Below, one piece after another: positions 24,356-34,049 of a stretch of 64,000 nucleotides of DNA. Position 1 is the first letter of the stretch. The number at the start of each line of letters is the position of its first letter. Source of the stretch: a virus; the IMG/VR virus record IMGVR_UViG_3300033148_007360, positions 1 to 64,000 of that record; one strand, given 5' to 3'. Under the pieces are notes generated by a model that saw only the letters and a program-made list of their open reading frames with translations, made no database searches and was not told the origin of the DNA. The position numbers were made by a program, and so were the translations under genes.

Positions 24356-27168
24356 TTCTCTACTCTACTCTCTCCATCCGACTTCTCGATGCGGATTCTG
24401 TTGGAAACTTTCGACCTGAGTTCCACATCTTGAGTCACCAAGTAAACCGCCTTCGACTCCTGTAAAGCAAAAGCCTCCAACGCTTCAGTAATGGCCTCGC
24501 GCCCGGTTCTATCTATCGGGTCTAGAAATTCATCCACCACCATGTAATTTGTCCTAACCCCCAAGTGCTTGGCCGTAGCAGCAATCAGAGCCAAACGGAT
24601 GACAAAATCAAGTCGGCGCTTCTCCCCTGAACTGAACTGGCCGTATCTTCGTGGAGATGCTTCCAATGTGACCGGCCTCTTGTTAGTATCGTTTAGCACG
24701 ATTTTTAACCGTGCCTGTACAGAAGGATATAACAGCGGCAGCATATCGTCAAGCATCTCGTTTACGGTCGTCAAAAAATTCCTCAACAAAAATCCCCTCA
24801 CACCGTTACTCGACAAGTATCCTCGGTTCGAGTCATAGAGCCTCCCCAGAATGCCCAATTCATCATCGGCAGACTCCAACTCACCCTCCAGCCTGCTAAC
24901 TTTGTTCTCGTACTCTCCGACGCGGTCTCTTAATCCCCGTATACGAGCCTCCCTCTCCTCCGCATCCTTAATACGCCTGTCCATATCTTTGACATCCGCC
25001 CGAAGACGGCAGCACTCTTTTTCAAATTCCCTAAGTCTGTCCTTGCACTCATAAGTTTCCAGGCTGTAATGTTCATTTACCTTGTTGGACTCCGACTCCA
25101 ACTCCTCCAAATTCCCCTCCGCCGCTTCACGTTCACTCTCCAACGAATCAAGCATCTCCTTGACATCCGACACACTCAAAAAATTACCACACACCGGACA
25201 GGACACAGTACCATCCTCGGAGCGATTACTCAAAGCATTCTCAAGTTCCTCAATACGTTTCTTGAAATATCTAATAAGAGAATCCGCTGCGGATAAACTG
25301 CTCCCCATAACTTCCCGCCTTGCATCCCACTCCTTATAAATGTCTCTATATGCCTTCTCTTCCAATATAAGACATCTCTTTTTATCGCTTAAAGTCTCCC
25401 GCAACCTGTTTCTCTCCCCCATAAGGCTATCAACCGAATCAAGAAACCTCCGTTCTTCAAACTCAAGAGTCTCCTGAAATGAAACCAACTTGCTCCTGGC
25501 TTCGTTTAGAGACTTTTCCAACCTATCCTTTCTTACCTTCACATCCGCCTTTTGCTCCTTTACCCACGACAACAAACTGTCAAAAACCTTTACCACAGGA
25601 ACCATGCGCTCCAAGTATTCTATCTGCTCGGATGGCGTCTGCTCTAAAAGTTCCCTGCCCTCCCCAACAACAACAAGTTCAAGGAAGGACTCCCCGAAAA
25701 GTTCGTTTATAAGAGACCGCTTCTCCTTAGCCCCACGCGGCGTTATATCATCCCCACCCTTATAAACTACAACGCCCTCGGAAGACCTTGAAATGGTATA
25801 ATTTTCGCCGTCTATCACAGCCTCAAGCACAACCTCCGGTGGCAAACCGTCCTTGCCCACGTCCGACTCGGAGCGTGAAGTCCCTTTATACAAAACCCAG
25901 CTTAATGCGTCCACCAAGAGGGAAGTCTTCCCGCTACCATTATGGTCTTTTCCCGCTTCGTTATTCACGCCAGACACGGCAAAAAGTCCCGCATCGCCTA
26001 TCTTGAACTCGGCATCCGCCCAAGACATGAAGTTGCGTAGCATCAACTTGCGAATAATAACAACCTTATTCACCCGACCTGCCCACAATGAACCCCTGAA
26101 AACATCGTTGGCATCAAGATAGCCAAGAATCCTGTCAGCCTTATCCGCATCGCCAACGGAAACGATATATTGTTTCAAGACATCCCTCGGTTCCTCGACA
26201 TTCGAGTCCTTGACAGAAACGCCACTAATCTCAACAGGACGGCTGGATTGAACAGAGTATGTCTCCAGAACATCAATCACATCATCCGCAAACTGGGGAT
26301 AAATCTCCACAAAATCCTTCGGCACCCTTGCACAAATAACCGGAGGGCGCGACTTTTCATCCCTTACAAGTCCTTCTATATCACTCTTTATCCTCTCGTT
26401 GGAAACGTCTCGGCCCAAAGCAGCGCTGTTGTAGAACGATGGACTGTGGGGATTCCGGTGAAATACCCAGTCAAAGCCACCTCCTCCTCCTTTATCCACC
26501 ACTTCAACAGCATAGGCATCAATCCAATCATTGAAACTATTACACAAAGAAGTACCCGGTTGTAAGTAAGTCACCCCATGAAGATGACACCCTTTTAAAC
26601 AACGGGAAGGACTTAAAAAGTGGTGAAAGTGCCCGTTTACGACAAGGTCGCCAAGTTCGGACGGGGAAATACCAAGTTTTTCATACTCCACGTGAGAAGC
26701 CACGATAGAATTTGAAACACTCAGAAAAGACGCCAATCGCTCCCGATTCTCCGTCCAAGGTATCAACAGAATATCTGGAAATACTTGTGAACTATACACT
26801 AAAGGTTCTACAACTTCAATCACGGAATCCAATACGGGAAGGGGGAAAAACCCACCCTCTCCGCTCAACCATTGGTCATGATTCCCGGAGATCGCCACAA
26901 CAGGATGCCCTGCCGCCAGCGCAATTTCATCAAAGCCCCTTGACAGCACCCTGAGAGCCGGAAAATCCACGGCTCCGGGCGAATCCCATACATCTCCCAG
27001 AAAAACAACCAAATCGCAGTTCTTGGCAAGATGCGCTATCCACCCAAGCGTCTCATCAAGCAACTCCAAGCGTCTGTTCCACCCATCCTTGTCAACAGGT
27101 CCCGCATAGATTGCCCGCGAGGAGGCATGTAAATCACCAAAAAATAGAGCGCTACCCCCAGCCATCAT
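24349..27168 (-). CDS. Single-chain Mre11 (SbcD/gp47)-Rad50 (SbcC/gp46) fusion
   Basis: 939 residues in one uninterrupted frame. N-terminal calcineurin-like phosphoesterase: GDLHA (Asp12, His14), FLGDVWD, SGNHD (94-98), NGHFHH (178-183). A linker of about 180 residues leads to a Rad50 ATPase: RNFMSW, Walker A NGSGKTS (410-416), long coiled coils, zinc hook CPVC (657-660), signature SSGEKRR (846-852), Walker B VVDE (877-880). The two subunits are usually separate genes; fusion would fix 1:1 stoichiometry. Role: DNA end processing for recombination-dependent replication and host DNA breakdown. Confidence 0.9.
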   Translation of the reverse strand: MMAGGSALFFGDLHASSRAIYAGPVDKDGWNRRLELLDETLGWIAHLAKNCDLVVFLGDVWDSPGAVDFPALRVLSRGFDEIALAAGHPVVAISGNHDQWLSGEGGFFPLPVLDSVIEVVEPLVYSSQVFPDILLIPWTENRERLASFLSVSNSIVASHVEYEKLGISPSELGDLVVNGHFHHFLSPSRCLKGCHLHGVTYLQPGTSLCNSFNDWIDAYAVEVVDKGGGGGFDWVFHRNPHSPSFYNSAALGRDVSNERIKSDIEGLVRDEKSRPPVICARVPKDFVEIYPQFADDVIDVLETYSVQSSRPVEISGVSVKDSNVEEPRDVLKQYIVSVGDADKADRILGYLDANDVFRGSLWAGRVNKVVIIRKLMLRNFMSWADAEFKIGDAGLFAVSGVNNEAGKDHNGSGKTSLLVDALSWVLYKGTSRSESDVGKDGLPPEVVLEAVIDGENYTISRSSEGVVVYKGGDDITPRGAKEKRSLINELFGESFLELVVVGEGRELLEQTPSEQIEYLERMVPVVKVFDSLLSWVKEQKADVKVRKDRLEKSLNEARSKLVSFQETLEFEERRFLDSVDSLMGERNRLRETLSDKKRCLILEEKAYRDIYKEWDARREVMGSSLSAADSLIRYFKKRIEELENALSNRSEDGTVSCPVCGNFLSVSDVKEMLDSLESEREAAEGNLEELESESNKVNEHYSLETYECKDRLREFEKECCRLRADVKDMDRRIKDAEEREARIRGLRDRVGEYENKVSRLEGELESADDELGILGRLYDSNRGYLSSNGVRGFLLRNFLTTVNEMLDDMLPLLYPSVQARLKIVLNDTNKRPVTLEASPRRYGQFSSGEKRRLDFVIRLALIAATAKHLGVRTNYMVVDEFLDPIDRTGREAITEALEAFALQESKAVYLVTQDVELRSKVSNRIRIEKSDGESRVEKC

Positions 27169-27181
27169 TGACTCTCCATCT

Positions 27182-27241
27182 TCAAAGAAGTTCCCTTAGT
27201 ACCACCATTGTAACTCCACCACAAAGTGGACATCTTTCCAT
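27182..27241 (-). CDS. 19-residue Cys micro-ORF
   Basis: ATG 27241 follows AGAGGG and encodes a CPLCGG knuckle before a stop, occupying part of the 120-base gap between the FEN gene and the Mre11-Rad50 fusion. Possibly a truncated zinc ribbon or leader peptide. Confidence 0.3.
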   Translation of the reverse strand: MERCPLCGGVTMVVLRELL

Positions 27242-27290
27242 CCTTACACCCTCTCAATGAATCAACTCCCACTGCAACGTCTAACAACAA

Positions 27291-28211
27291 CTACCCTAGC
27301 ACGTAAAAAGGCGCAAACCAGTCAGGAGTGTCCTTGTACACATCCTGCAGCCCGTACTTCCGAATACACTTTAAAGCAGTATCGTGATCAAACGGCAACG
27401 GGTCTTTCATCTGCCTGCGAACATCCAGGACTTCCCGAATGCTAAACTCCTCAAGCCCCAAATCCAGCAACTCCATATTCACACCGACCTTATGCCAATG
27501 TTCAAGCACCTTCCTCGCCCTGCGGTTCGACTCTCCCAGCAGTTCAACTCCCTGACGCAACCCTGAAATCGTAGGGACAACCTTAAGTATCTCATAAGCG
27601 GTCTTCTCCCCGACTCCCGGAATACCCTCAGCTTCATTCGTATCCCCCACCAACACCTTATACAAAAGTGCCTGCTCCGGCTTGTACCCCACATGACTCT
27701 CGAAACTCGATTCAGTTATCAGGCGGTCGGCTTTGGGTTGATATATCTTCACCCTGCTATTCACCAACTGAAACATATCCGAATCATCCGATATGATGAC
27801 CACCGGAGCCGGATAACTTAAGGCGCACACGAGGGCGATAACGTCATCCCCCTCTCTACCGGATAATTGTATCGAGTGAACTCCAAAAACCGGAAAGATT
27901 CTATCCAATTCCCGTTGCTGACTCCGCCACAACTCCTTATATTTCTTATCATCTTCCGTTTCATCCTTTGATTTTTCCTTGTATTGAGGATAAATCTCTT
28001 TACGCCTGGGGGAGTGACCACCATCCCACACCCAATACACAGACGACACCGAAGTTTCCGAATCAGACACCTTGAACCTCAAAATAGACCGGAGTAACTT
28101 CAAAACACCGTACACTCCACCCAATTTACGTCCGTTCACCGTATAATCCGCCAGCGCCGGAGTCTTCAGAATGCGATGAAGTTGAAAATTCCCATCAACT
28201 ATTACCCGCAT
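27291..28211 (-). CDS. 5'-3' exonuclease / flap endonuclease (FEN/RNase H type)
   Basis: 306 residues from ATG 28211 (GGAG upstream). Acidic cluster VDGNFQLHR, WDGG, SGREGDDVIA and SDDSDMFQLV, then helix-hairpin-helix GIPGVGEKTA. Family: T4 rnh and PolA-type 5' nucleases. It removes RNA primers and flaps. The phage PolA lacks a 5' nuclease domain, so this supplies it in trans. Confidence 0.85.
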   Translation of the reverse strand: MRVIVDGNFQLHRILKTPALADYTVNGRKLGGVYGVLKLLRSILRFKVSDSETSVSSVYWVWDGGHSPRRKEIYPQYKEKSKDETEDDKKYKELWRSQQRELDRIFPVFGVHSIQLSGREGDDVIALVCALSYPAPVVIISDDSDMFQLVNSRVKIYQPKADRLITESSFESHVGYKPEQALLYKVLVGDTNEAEGIPGVGEKTAYEILKVVPTISGLRQGVELLGESNRRARKVLEHWHKVGVNMELLDLGLEEFSIREVLDVRRQMKDPLPFDHDTALKCIRKYGLQDVYKDTPDWFAPFYVLG

Positions 28212-29280
28212 TTGCGGCTCCAATCAAATTCTTTACTAACTTATCCTTAAGAAACTTGTATGCTTCCTGATTTCCCCGTAGCCAATCTCCAACCTGAGAA
28301 TACCTCAACTTTACGGGTTCCTTCTCCCCCATTTCCCTCAAGTTGAAATGATACCACCCGCCCGACTGGGTTAAGTAAAGGTCGCCGTTAGAATCCTCAA
28401 GTTTCTGAACATACAGATTTTCTACAATCTCGTAGTATGGATCTATCCCATCCATGTACCTTATAGCAAGGCGCACATCCAACATCGGGCGAAATATCTT
28501 ATTTTTTACGGTTCTAGCAAGAGGGGTTATCCCCACCCTAGATTCGGGTGCTGAGGATAGCGCAAGCAAACCTCCACTTGTCAACTTAATCCGCACCGAA
28601 CTGTGATACTTGACCGCATCTCCAGTTCCGCTCGTGATCGGAGTTCCGGGACTACCTATCTTAGTAATAGCGTGATTCACTATCAGCACAACCGCCCTAC
28701 ACTCACGTGCCGCCTCGGTCAAAAACCTCATACCCTCACGCGTAATCCTCGGCACATCAGCTACACTGGCCTTAAACATCTCTTTGGACGAAGCAACTGC
28801 GGAGAGAGCATCCCAGACAACGACAACGGGAATATCCGGGAGGCGGGATCGTACGTTTCCCATCGTATCCAACAAGTTTTTAAACCCGTCCTCCACGGAA
28901 CTCGCCGTTTCATAAAGATGATATCTGTCATTATGCCCAGCCCTCTCCGCACGCTCCCCAGACCAGCCGGATTCCGAGTCAAGAAGAATACTCACCCCCT
29001 CCTTCTGAGCACTAATCATGGTATGCATCCCAAGAGTGCTCTTGCCCAGACTCGGAAGCCCGAAAATCTCCGTTATTCTCCCGGCGGGAAATCCTCCACC
29101 CTCCGCCTTACCGGACACTATCGCGTCCAAAAGCGGACTCCCAGAGGAAATCCAGTACGAAATCCGACTGGGGTTTCCGTCCGGGCCGTACTTTGCATGA
29201 CCGACCTGATCCGATACCGTCTTTAACGTCTTGTCACGACCTAGAACGGCTTCCTCCTTCTTACCCTTCTTACCACTCAT
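28195..29280 (-). CDS. RecA/UvsX-like recombinase
   Basis: 361 residues from ATG 29280 (ATGA overlap with the upstream gene). Walker A GLPSLGKS (74-81), Walker B-like VVVVWDALSAV, and VLIVNHAITKIG around residue 190. Forms the strand-exchange filament; works with the adjacent ssDNA-binding candidate, the Mre11-Rad50 fusion and the resolvase. Confidence 0.85.
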   Translation of the reverse strand: MSGKKGKKEEAVLGRDKTLKTVSDQVGHAKYGPDGNPSRISYWISSGSPLLDAIVSGKAEGGGFPAGRITEIFGLPSLGKSTLGMHTMISAQKEGVSILLDSESGWSGERAERAGHNDRYHLYETASSVEDGFKNLLDTMGNVRSRLPDIPVVVVWDALSAVASSKEMFKASVADVPRITREGMRFLTEAARECRAVVLIVNHAITKIGSPGTPITSGTGDAVKYHSSVRIKLTSGGLLALSSAPESRVGITPLARTVKNKIFRPMLDVRLAIRYMDGIDPYYEIVENLYVQKLEDSNGDLYLTQSGGWYHFNLREMGEKEPVKLRYSQVGDWLRGNQEAYKFLKDKLVKNLIGAANAGNS

Positions 29281-30284
29281 GTTTTCCGGCTTTTCTCGAA
29301 CTCCATCTGGCAATCAAAATCATGCGGACAGGCAATGCACTCCCTAGAGGTGTAGTTGTACTTCACCCCGAAACATTCAGGTCGCTCAGTCACCTGATTC
29401 GGATTCTGCGGTGGCGGGATCTCTGAATCCGTAGTATTCGGGGGGGTCGTAGAAGGCCCCTCTTGTGAAGAAACCTCCTGACGACTGGGTGGCCGGTAAC
29501 CACCCGACCCCCCTTCTCGCTCCGCCTGTCCCCCGGCAGGCATGATCCCCCGCCTCAGATTTGCAGTCACTCCCTCTAAAACACTCAAATCATCCTGAGT
29601 GGGTTCTGGAAATATCTTGTCCAGTTGAGGAAGATTCGACAGCCACTCCTCTACAACTCCAAGATCGTCGTGAATGGGTCTCGGAGCCATCGGCAAGAGA
29701 TCAGTGCTGTATTTCACCTGTATAGGACTAGGCCCCGTTCTAAGCCTGAGAACCCGGACAGGTACCGCCTCCTTCGGGTTTGTTATGTTCCGCACACGGT
29801 CATCTTCCAACAGAGAGCGCAACGCGGAATATACTCCACGGGGCACTCGTAACACCTGTGGCCCTCGGTTCGGCTCCCAGTAGTCAATCACGTTACAATA
29901 CATCTGGTACCTTGCCGAGAACTGCTGATACTTCTTGGCCGTGTCCTCATCCAGTTCCTCTAAAAATTTGCACAAGGCGTCTGCATCACTTGCCCCCCGA
30001 CCCAACATCCGACCACAACGTATCTTTCCAGCCTCGCCAACTCCATAGTGAGTCCAAACCCTCCAGAATAACAACCCCTTCTCAGACCAGGGGGGAAGAA
30101 GCCAGAACGAATTATCCCCAGCATGGGAGTTGGCGCGCCTCTGCTCTTCAGTCGCCTCATTCCACGAGTAGAAGGTTATTTCACCTCCACCCGTCGGCGG
30201 AGCCAACTTGTCATCGAGTCGTAATTCCTCCTCTAGATTCTCCCTCGTGTACTCAACAAACCTCAACTCCTTGTCATTGTTCAT
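29277..30284 (-). CDS. Putative ssDNA-binding protein (gp32-like role)
   Basis: 335 residues. Aromatic-rich central region (FWLLPPWSEKGLLFWRVW), CGRMLGR then CKFLEEL, and YCNVIDYWEP, resembling phage single-strand-binding proteins with a zinc-containing OB fold; a Pro/Ser-rich linker (230-295) precedes a Cys-containing tail (C-x2-C, C). Located between the recombinase and a mediator-like gene. Family call by resemblance only. Confidence 0.6.
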   Translation of the reverse strand: MNNDKELRFVEYTRENLEEELRLDDKLAPPTGGGEITFYSWNEATEEQRRANSHAGDNSFWLLPPWSEKGLLFWRVWTHYGVGEAGKIRCGRMLGRGASDADALCKFLEELDEDTAKKYQQFSARYQMYCNVIDYWEPNRGPQVLRVPRGVYSALRSLLEDDRVRNITNPKEAVPVRVLRLRTGPSPIQVKYSTDLLPMAPRPIHDDLGVVEEWLSNLPQLDKIFPEPTQDDLSVLEGVTANLRRGIMPAGGQAEREGGSGGYRPPSRQEVSSQEGPSTTPPNTTDSEIPPPQNPNQVTERPECFGVKYNYTSRECIACPHDFDCQMEFEKSRKT

Positions 30285-30735
30285 GGTCTACCTCCTTTCG
30301 GTATCGAATCTCCATGTTTTCCAACTTTATGTGGCGTTGGTCTACCAACTTTAAAAGCCTCCCGAAAAACTTGTCCAGAACTTTCAACCGTGAATGATAA
30401 TCCCTAAGCGTTTGGTACTCCGCATCCACCCCCACCATCGCCTTCCTGTCCGACTCTGTCAACCTCCTGTCTCCATCTTTCGCCGGGAGACTAAGCCACA
30501 ACTCATCTGACTTGGAGCTAAGTTCTTCCACGGCATCCACAAGTTTGTCTTGATATTTGGTATACAAATAGAGAGACAAAATTTCAAGTTCAGTCTGGCG
30601 CTCCCATTCTGTTATCAAGTCATCCCCCAGTGGAAGTTTCCCCAAGAACTGCATAATGCACTTCTCGTCGTCTCTTGTCAAAAGACCGGAAAGTTTGGAC
30701 GGCATGGACGAAAATAAATTGCTGCTTTCTGTCAT
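30274..30735 (-). CDS. Helical protein, possible recombination mediator
   Basis: 153 residues, almost entirely charged helix (WERQTELEILSLYLYTKY; SRLKVLDKFFGRLLKLVD). UvsY-like mediators have this size and position next to ssDNA-binding and UvsX genes, but no direct homology is visible. Overlaps the downstream gene by 11 bases. Confidence 0.45.
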   Translation of the reverse strand: MTESSNLFSSMPSKLSGLLTRDDEKCIMQFLGKLPLGDDLITEWERQTELEILSLYLYTKYQDKLVDAVEELSSKSDELWLSLPAKDGDRRLTESDRKAMVGVDAEYQTLRDYHSRLKVLDKFFGRLLKLVDQRHIKLENMEIRYRKEVDHEQ

Positions 30736-30748
30736 GATACCTCCTGTT

Positions 30749-33643
30749 TTAACTAAAAATCGTTCTGAAAACTACTCTTCGGTTTTCCTTGCTGCCCCCT
30801 AATCCAAATTCATCCCCCTCTGGAACCACCTCGTACACGTTCTCAATCTCAATCCTAGGAGGATTCGCCCCCTCCTGTAACCGCCGCTTGTACTGATAAA
30901 AGTCCCCGATGTCACCATCCATCTCAATACTCCTCTTGTCGTAAGCCTTTACATCCATTACACCTCCCCAACTTGCACCCACCTCATGATCAGCCCTCAG
31001 TGGGACTCCACACATAAAATCGCAGACCTGCATGGCGTAATCAGTCATACACCTGTCAACCTGCGGAAGAACCATCATCAGTTCCCCCGGAGCGACGTCA
31101 ACCCCGATCTCATCATGGACATACACAATAATCTTGCTCTCCCAGCCTGCTGCCTTTCGTCTCCTGTTTAACTGGTTCAAAGCCAGCTGAGTAATATCTG
31201 ATGCTGGCCCCTGTATCTTGTAATTCACCGCCTGCCGCTTAGCCGCCTCCCTGTCACCCTTATTGCTGATAGGATACACCCTTCCGGTGGCACTGTAAAG
31301 TACCTCCCCACGGTCAATAGCAGCGTGCTGGGATTCGACATATTCCCTGATACCGGGAAACCAATCAAAGAACTTCCTGATAAACCCATTCGCCCTATCT
31401 TCGGATAACTTATACTGCTTTGCTATAGACGCCGCTTGCCTCCCGTATAAAACTCCAAACACAACAGTCTTAGCAATTCTCCTCTCCGAGGAAGTGACAA
31501 GTTCCTGTGATTTATTCAAAACCTCCGCCGCCAGGAGCCTGTGAACATCCTGCCCTTCAATAATCATCCCCCTGAGCGCCTCATCACGGCTTACCGCCGC
31601 TGCGACACACAACTCCAACTGAGCATAATCGGACTTCAAATACAGTCCGCCGGGAAACCTGCTCACAAACGCTTTCTTAGCAACACTCTTATTGGGAAGG
31701 GTATGAACACTCGGCCCCTCAGACAACGTTCTCCCTGTCGCCGCAGCACCCACCTTGTATGTTGTGTGAATAAACCCATCAGGCTGCACCGATCTGGGAA
31801 TTTTACGTATATAGCTAGTCAAGTGCTTCCTGATAAGCCTGTCGTTCAAGATAGCTTCAAGAACATCCTGTGCTACACGGGGGTCGCGGCTTCTGTTCAC
31901 CCATTCATCCTTTAACATCTCTATTGTATCCCTATCAGTCGAAGGACTCCCCTTGTCTGTCTTGGATAAAATCGGAAACTCCAGTATACCGTAAAGCAAA
32001 CGTATCACATCCTCCGTTGCTGAAAGGGACAACTCCCGTGACTCCCCGGCGATTTCCTTCAACCACTCACCCATCGTACGCCCATGAAATTCCATATTAA
32101 CTACACTCTGGCGAATTCGCTCCAACTCCTGAGTGAGTCTCGTATCTACATCCCTTAAAGACTTTACATCAACCGCTATACCGGCGAGTTCCATATCCAA
32201 CGTAGTATGAGACGCCTCGATCATCAACTCATTTAAAAACCACTCATTTACCCCACTATCCCGAAAACTGGAAGTAAGAGCATCCCTTAAAGGCCCCCAC
32301 GCCCTCATCACCGCATCAACATCCCTGGCGGAGTAATTGATGACGACATCCGCCGGTGCCTTCTCTATCGCATCCCCGTATGTCAAGTTCCGCTTTTCAT
32401 CCGTAATCTCCCTGTAAGCCGCCAGAAAATCATTCTTCAACCCGAACATCTTCCCATATCTCGCAGCTACCGACGAGAGATCGTTGCTCTCTGTCCCACC
32501 ACTTAACCACCTTGAAGCCAAAAGTGTATCAAATTTTATTCTAGGTACAACACCGAGATGAACCGCTGCCCATGCACAATCAAATTTGACATTATGCCCG
32601 ACTACCGGAACCTCACGAAGTAACCTTACAAGCTCCCCTTTAACATTTTCCAGTTCGCCCTCAATCCGTACAGGAGACTGCGCCCAGTCTAATGGAACAA
32701 CCCACGCCTGACCCTCGGATATCGAAAAGGACGCCAGCAGTATCCTCTCCCCCTCACCATATGGATTAAGGGATGTCGTCTCCAAGTCAAAAGCAACTCC
32801 CTCTATGGATCCATCATGATACTTGGCCAGTACACCATCCACCATGCGGGAAACATCCGCCAGCCTCGGAAGATATTGATAATTCACCAACTCCCTTTCT
32901 GGATTGACTATCTGCTTAGCATGTACCAAGTCCTCCAGAATCAAACCTCTATAGGAATCGTTCCCCCGCAAAACCGCCGCCGGGTGAATGGAAGGCAGCA
33001 CTTCCGGCACACCGTTCCTCAACCACTCAGATTCTTTATTAGAAAGTGCAAAATCAAAATTGTCGTGATTAAAGTAGCCTGGCCTCTGAAACCTGTATTT
33101 CCTCCCCCTACCCCTCACTATACCCGTAGTAGATGCTGTAAGTGCTCTGTAAGCCGTCGCCCCCAGAGGAAGGACGAGTCTCGGCTTGTAAAAAGCCAAC
33201 TCTGCCACCAAGAGACAAAAGCACCTTCTTATCGCTTCAATTGGAGGCTTTGTATTCACAATTTTTCCCCGAAACTCCCTATATAACCTATCGGGTGGTT
33301 CTTTTCTCTCCAGCCGACGACGTATATCCGACAGTGTCTCCGCAGAAACGGATTTTACAGGCATGCACCTGACTAAGTTCGTCAGCCTGACTTCACCCTC
33401 GTAATCGGTGCTTAGACCAGCCTCCTGAATAAGATTCCGAAGTAAGGAGCCAGCATTCCCGACAAAAACTCCACCAAACAGTACCTCTGCCAAGCCGGGA
33501 GCTTCGCCAACTATGACAATGCTGGGCATCTCGGAACCCATTGACTCCACACAATTAGTTGGAGACTGGGATCTGAGGGGGCAGTCCCTGCAAAGGTAAA
33601 GGCGGCGGAGTTCCTGTATCCTCTCTGCCAAACCGCTTTCCAT
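30749..33643 (-). CDS. Uracil-DNA glycosylase-like / family A DNA polymerase fusion
   Basis: 964 residues. Residues 1-235: family-4-type UDG with CRDC (18-21), VGEAPG (45-50), LTNLVRC, LPLGATAY and IHPAAVL. Residues about 280-460: 3'-5' proofreading exonuclease (FDLETTSLNP; GHNVKFDCAW; YSARDVDAVM). Residues about 480-900: polymerase with motif A DYAQLEL (about 670), motif B RRIAKTVVFGVLYG (about 720-733), motif C VHDE (about 841). No 5' nuclease. UDG-like domains on phage family A polymerases are known, for example in SPO1-type phages. Motif B has Val where Asn is usual. Confidence 0.85.
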   Translation of the reverse strand: MESGLAERIQELRRLYLCRDCPLRSQSPTNCVESMGSEMPSIVIVGEAPGLAEVLFGGVFVGNAGSLLRNLIQEAGLSTDYEGEVRLTNLVRCMPVKSVSAETLSDIRRRLERKEPPDRLYREFRGKIVNTKPPIEAIRRCFCLLVAELAFYKPRLVLPLGATAYRALTASTTGIVRGRGRKYRFQRPGYFNHDNFDFALSNKESEWLRNGVPEVLPSIHPAAVLRGNDSYRGLILEDLVHAKQIVNPERELVNYQYLPRLADVSRMVDGVLAKYHDGSIEGVAFDLETTSLNPYGEGERILLASFSISEGQAWVVPLDWAQSPVRIEGELENVKGELVRLLREVPVVGHNVKFDCAWAAVHLGVVPRIKFDTLLASRWLSGGTESNDLSSVAARYGKMFGLKNDFLAAYREITDEKRNLTYGDAIEKAPADVVINYSARDVDAVMRAWGPLRDALTSSFRDSGVNEWFLNELMIEASHTTLDMELAGIAVDVKSLRDVDTRLTQELERIRQSVVNMEFHGRTMGEWLKEIAGESRELSLSATEDVIRLLYGILEFPILSKTDKGSPSTDRDTIEMLKDEWVNRSRDPRVAQDVLEAILNDRLIRKHLTSYIRKIPRSVQPDGFIHTTYKVGAAATGRTLSEGPSVHTLPNKSVAKKAFVSRFPGGLYLKSDYAQLELCVAAAVSRDEALRGMIIEGQDVHRLLAAEVLNKSQELVTSSERRIAKTVVFGVLYGRQAASIAKQYKLSEDRANGFIRKFFDWFPGIREYVESQHAAIDRGEVLYSATGRVYPISNKGDREAAKRQAVNYKIQGPASDITQLALNQLNRRRKAAGWESKIIVYVHDEIGVDVAPGELMMVLPQVDRCMTDYAMQVCDFMCGVPLRADHEVGASWGGVMDVKAYDKRSIEMDGDIGDFYQYKRRLQEGANPPRIEIENVYEVVPEGDEFGLGGSKENRRVVFRTIFS

Positions 33644-33658
33644 GGCAGACCGCCAAAC

Positions 33659-34027
33659 CTATGGCTTTACAATCTCCGGCCCCGAACTCTCTGTAGCCGA
33701 AATCTCCGCCTTCAATCTCCCCAGAATGGGAGAATCGGGTGGGAGAGGCGATGTGAGCAGGATATGATCCTGATTCATTATAGGATTTCTTACCACCTCG
33801 AAAAGAATCACAAACTCCTGCTGGTTCTCGCTCTTTGGAAGCCTATCCACCAGAATCAAATATGGGAATTCTACAAAGCTCTTCCCATCCTTTACATTTG
33901 ACCGGTAGGGCATGGGCGATATGCAGAAAAACCCGTTCACAAGACGCACGTCGGAGAAAACCTCCCCTCTTTGCAGATCTTCAGCCAATTTGTCTCTCAT
34001 ACTTTCGTCAGGAACTATAACCGGCAT
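33659..34027 (-). CDS. Unknown small protein upstream of DNA polymerase
   Basis: 122 residues with a strong ribosome-binding site (AAAGGAGAGGAGA). Beta-rich (FPYLILVDRLP, EFVILFEVVRNP), no motif recognised. Lies between the transglycosylase and the polymerase gene. Confidence 0.55.
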   Translation of the reverse strand: MPVIVPDESMRDKLAEDLQRGEVFSDVRLVNGFFCISPMPYRSNVKDGKSFVEFPYLILVDRLPKSENQQEFVILFEVVRNPIMNQDHILLTSPLPPDSPILGRLKAEISATESSGPEIVKP

Positions 34028-34049
34028 TCTCCTCTCCTTTCAATGTTCA

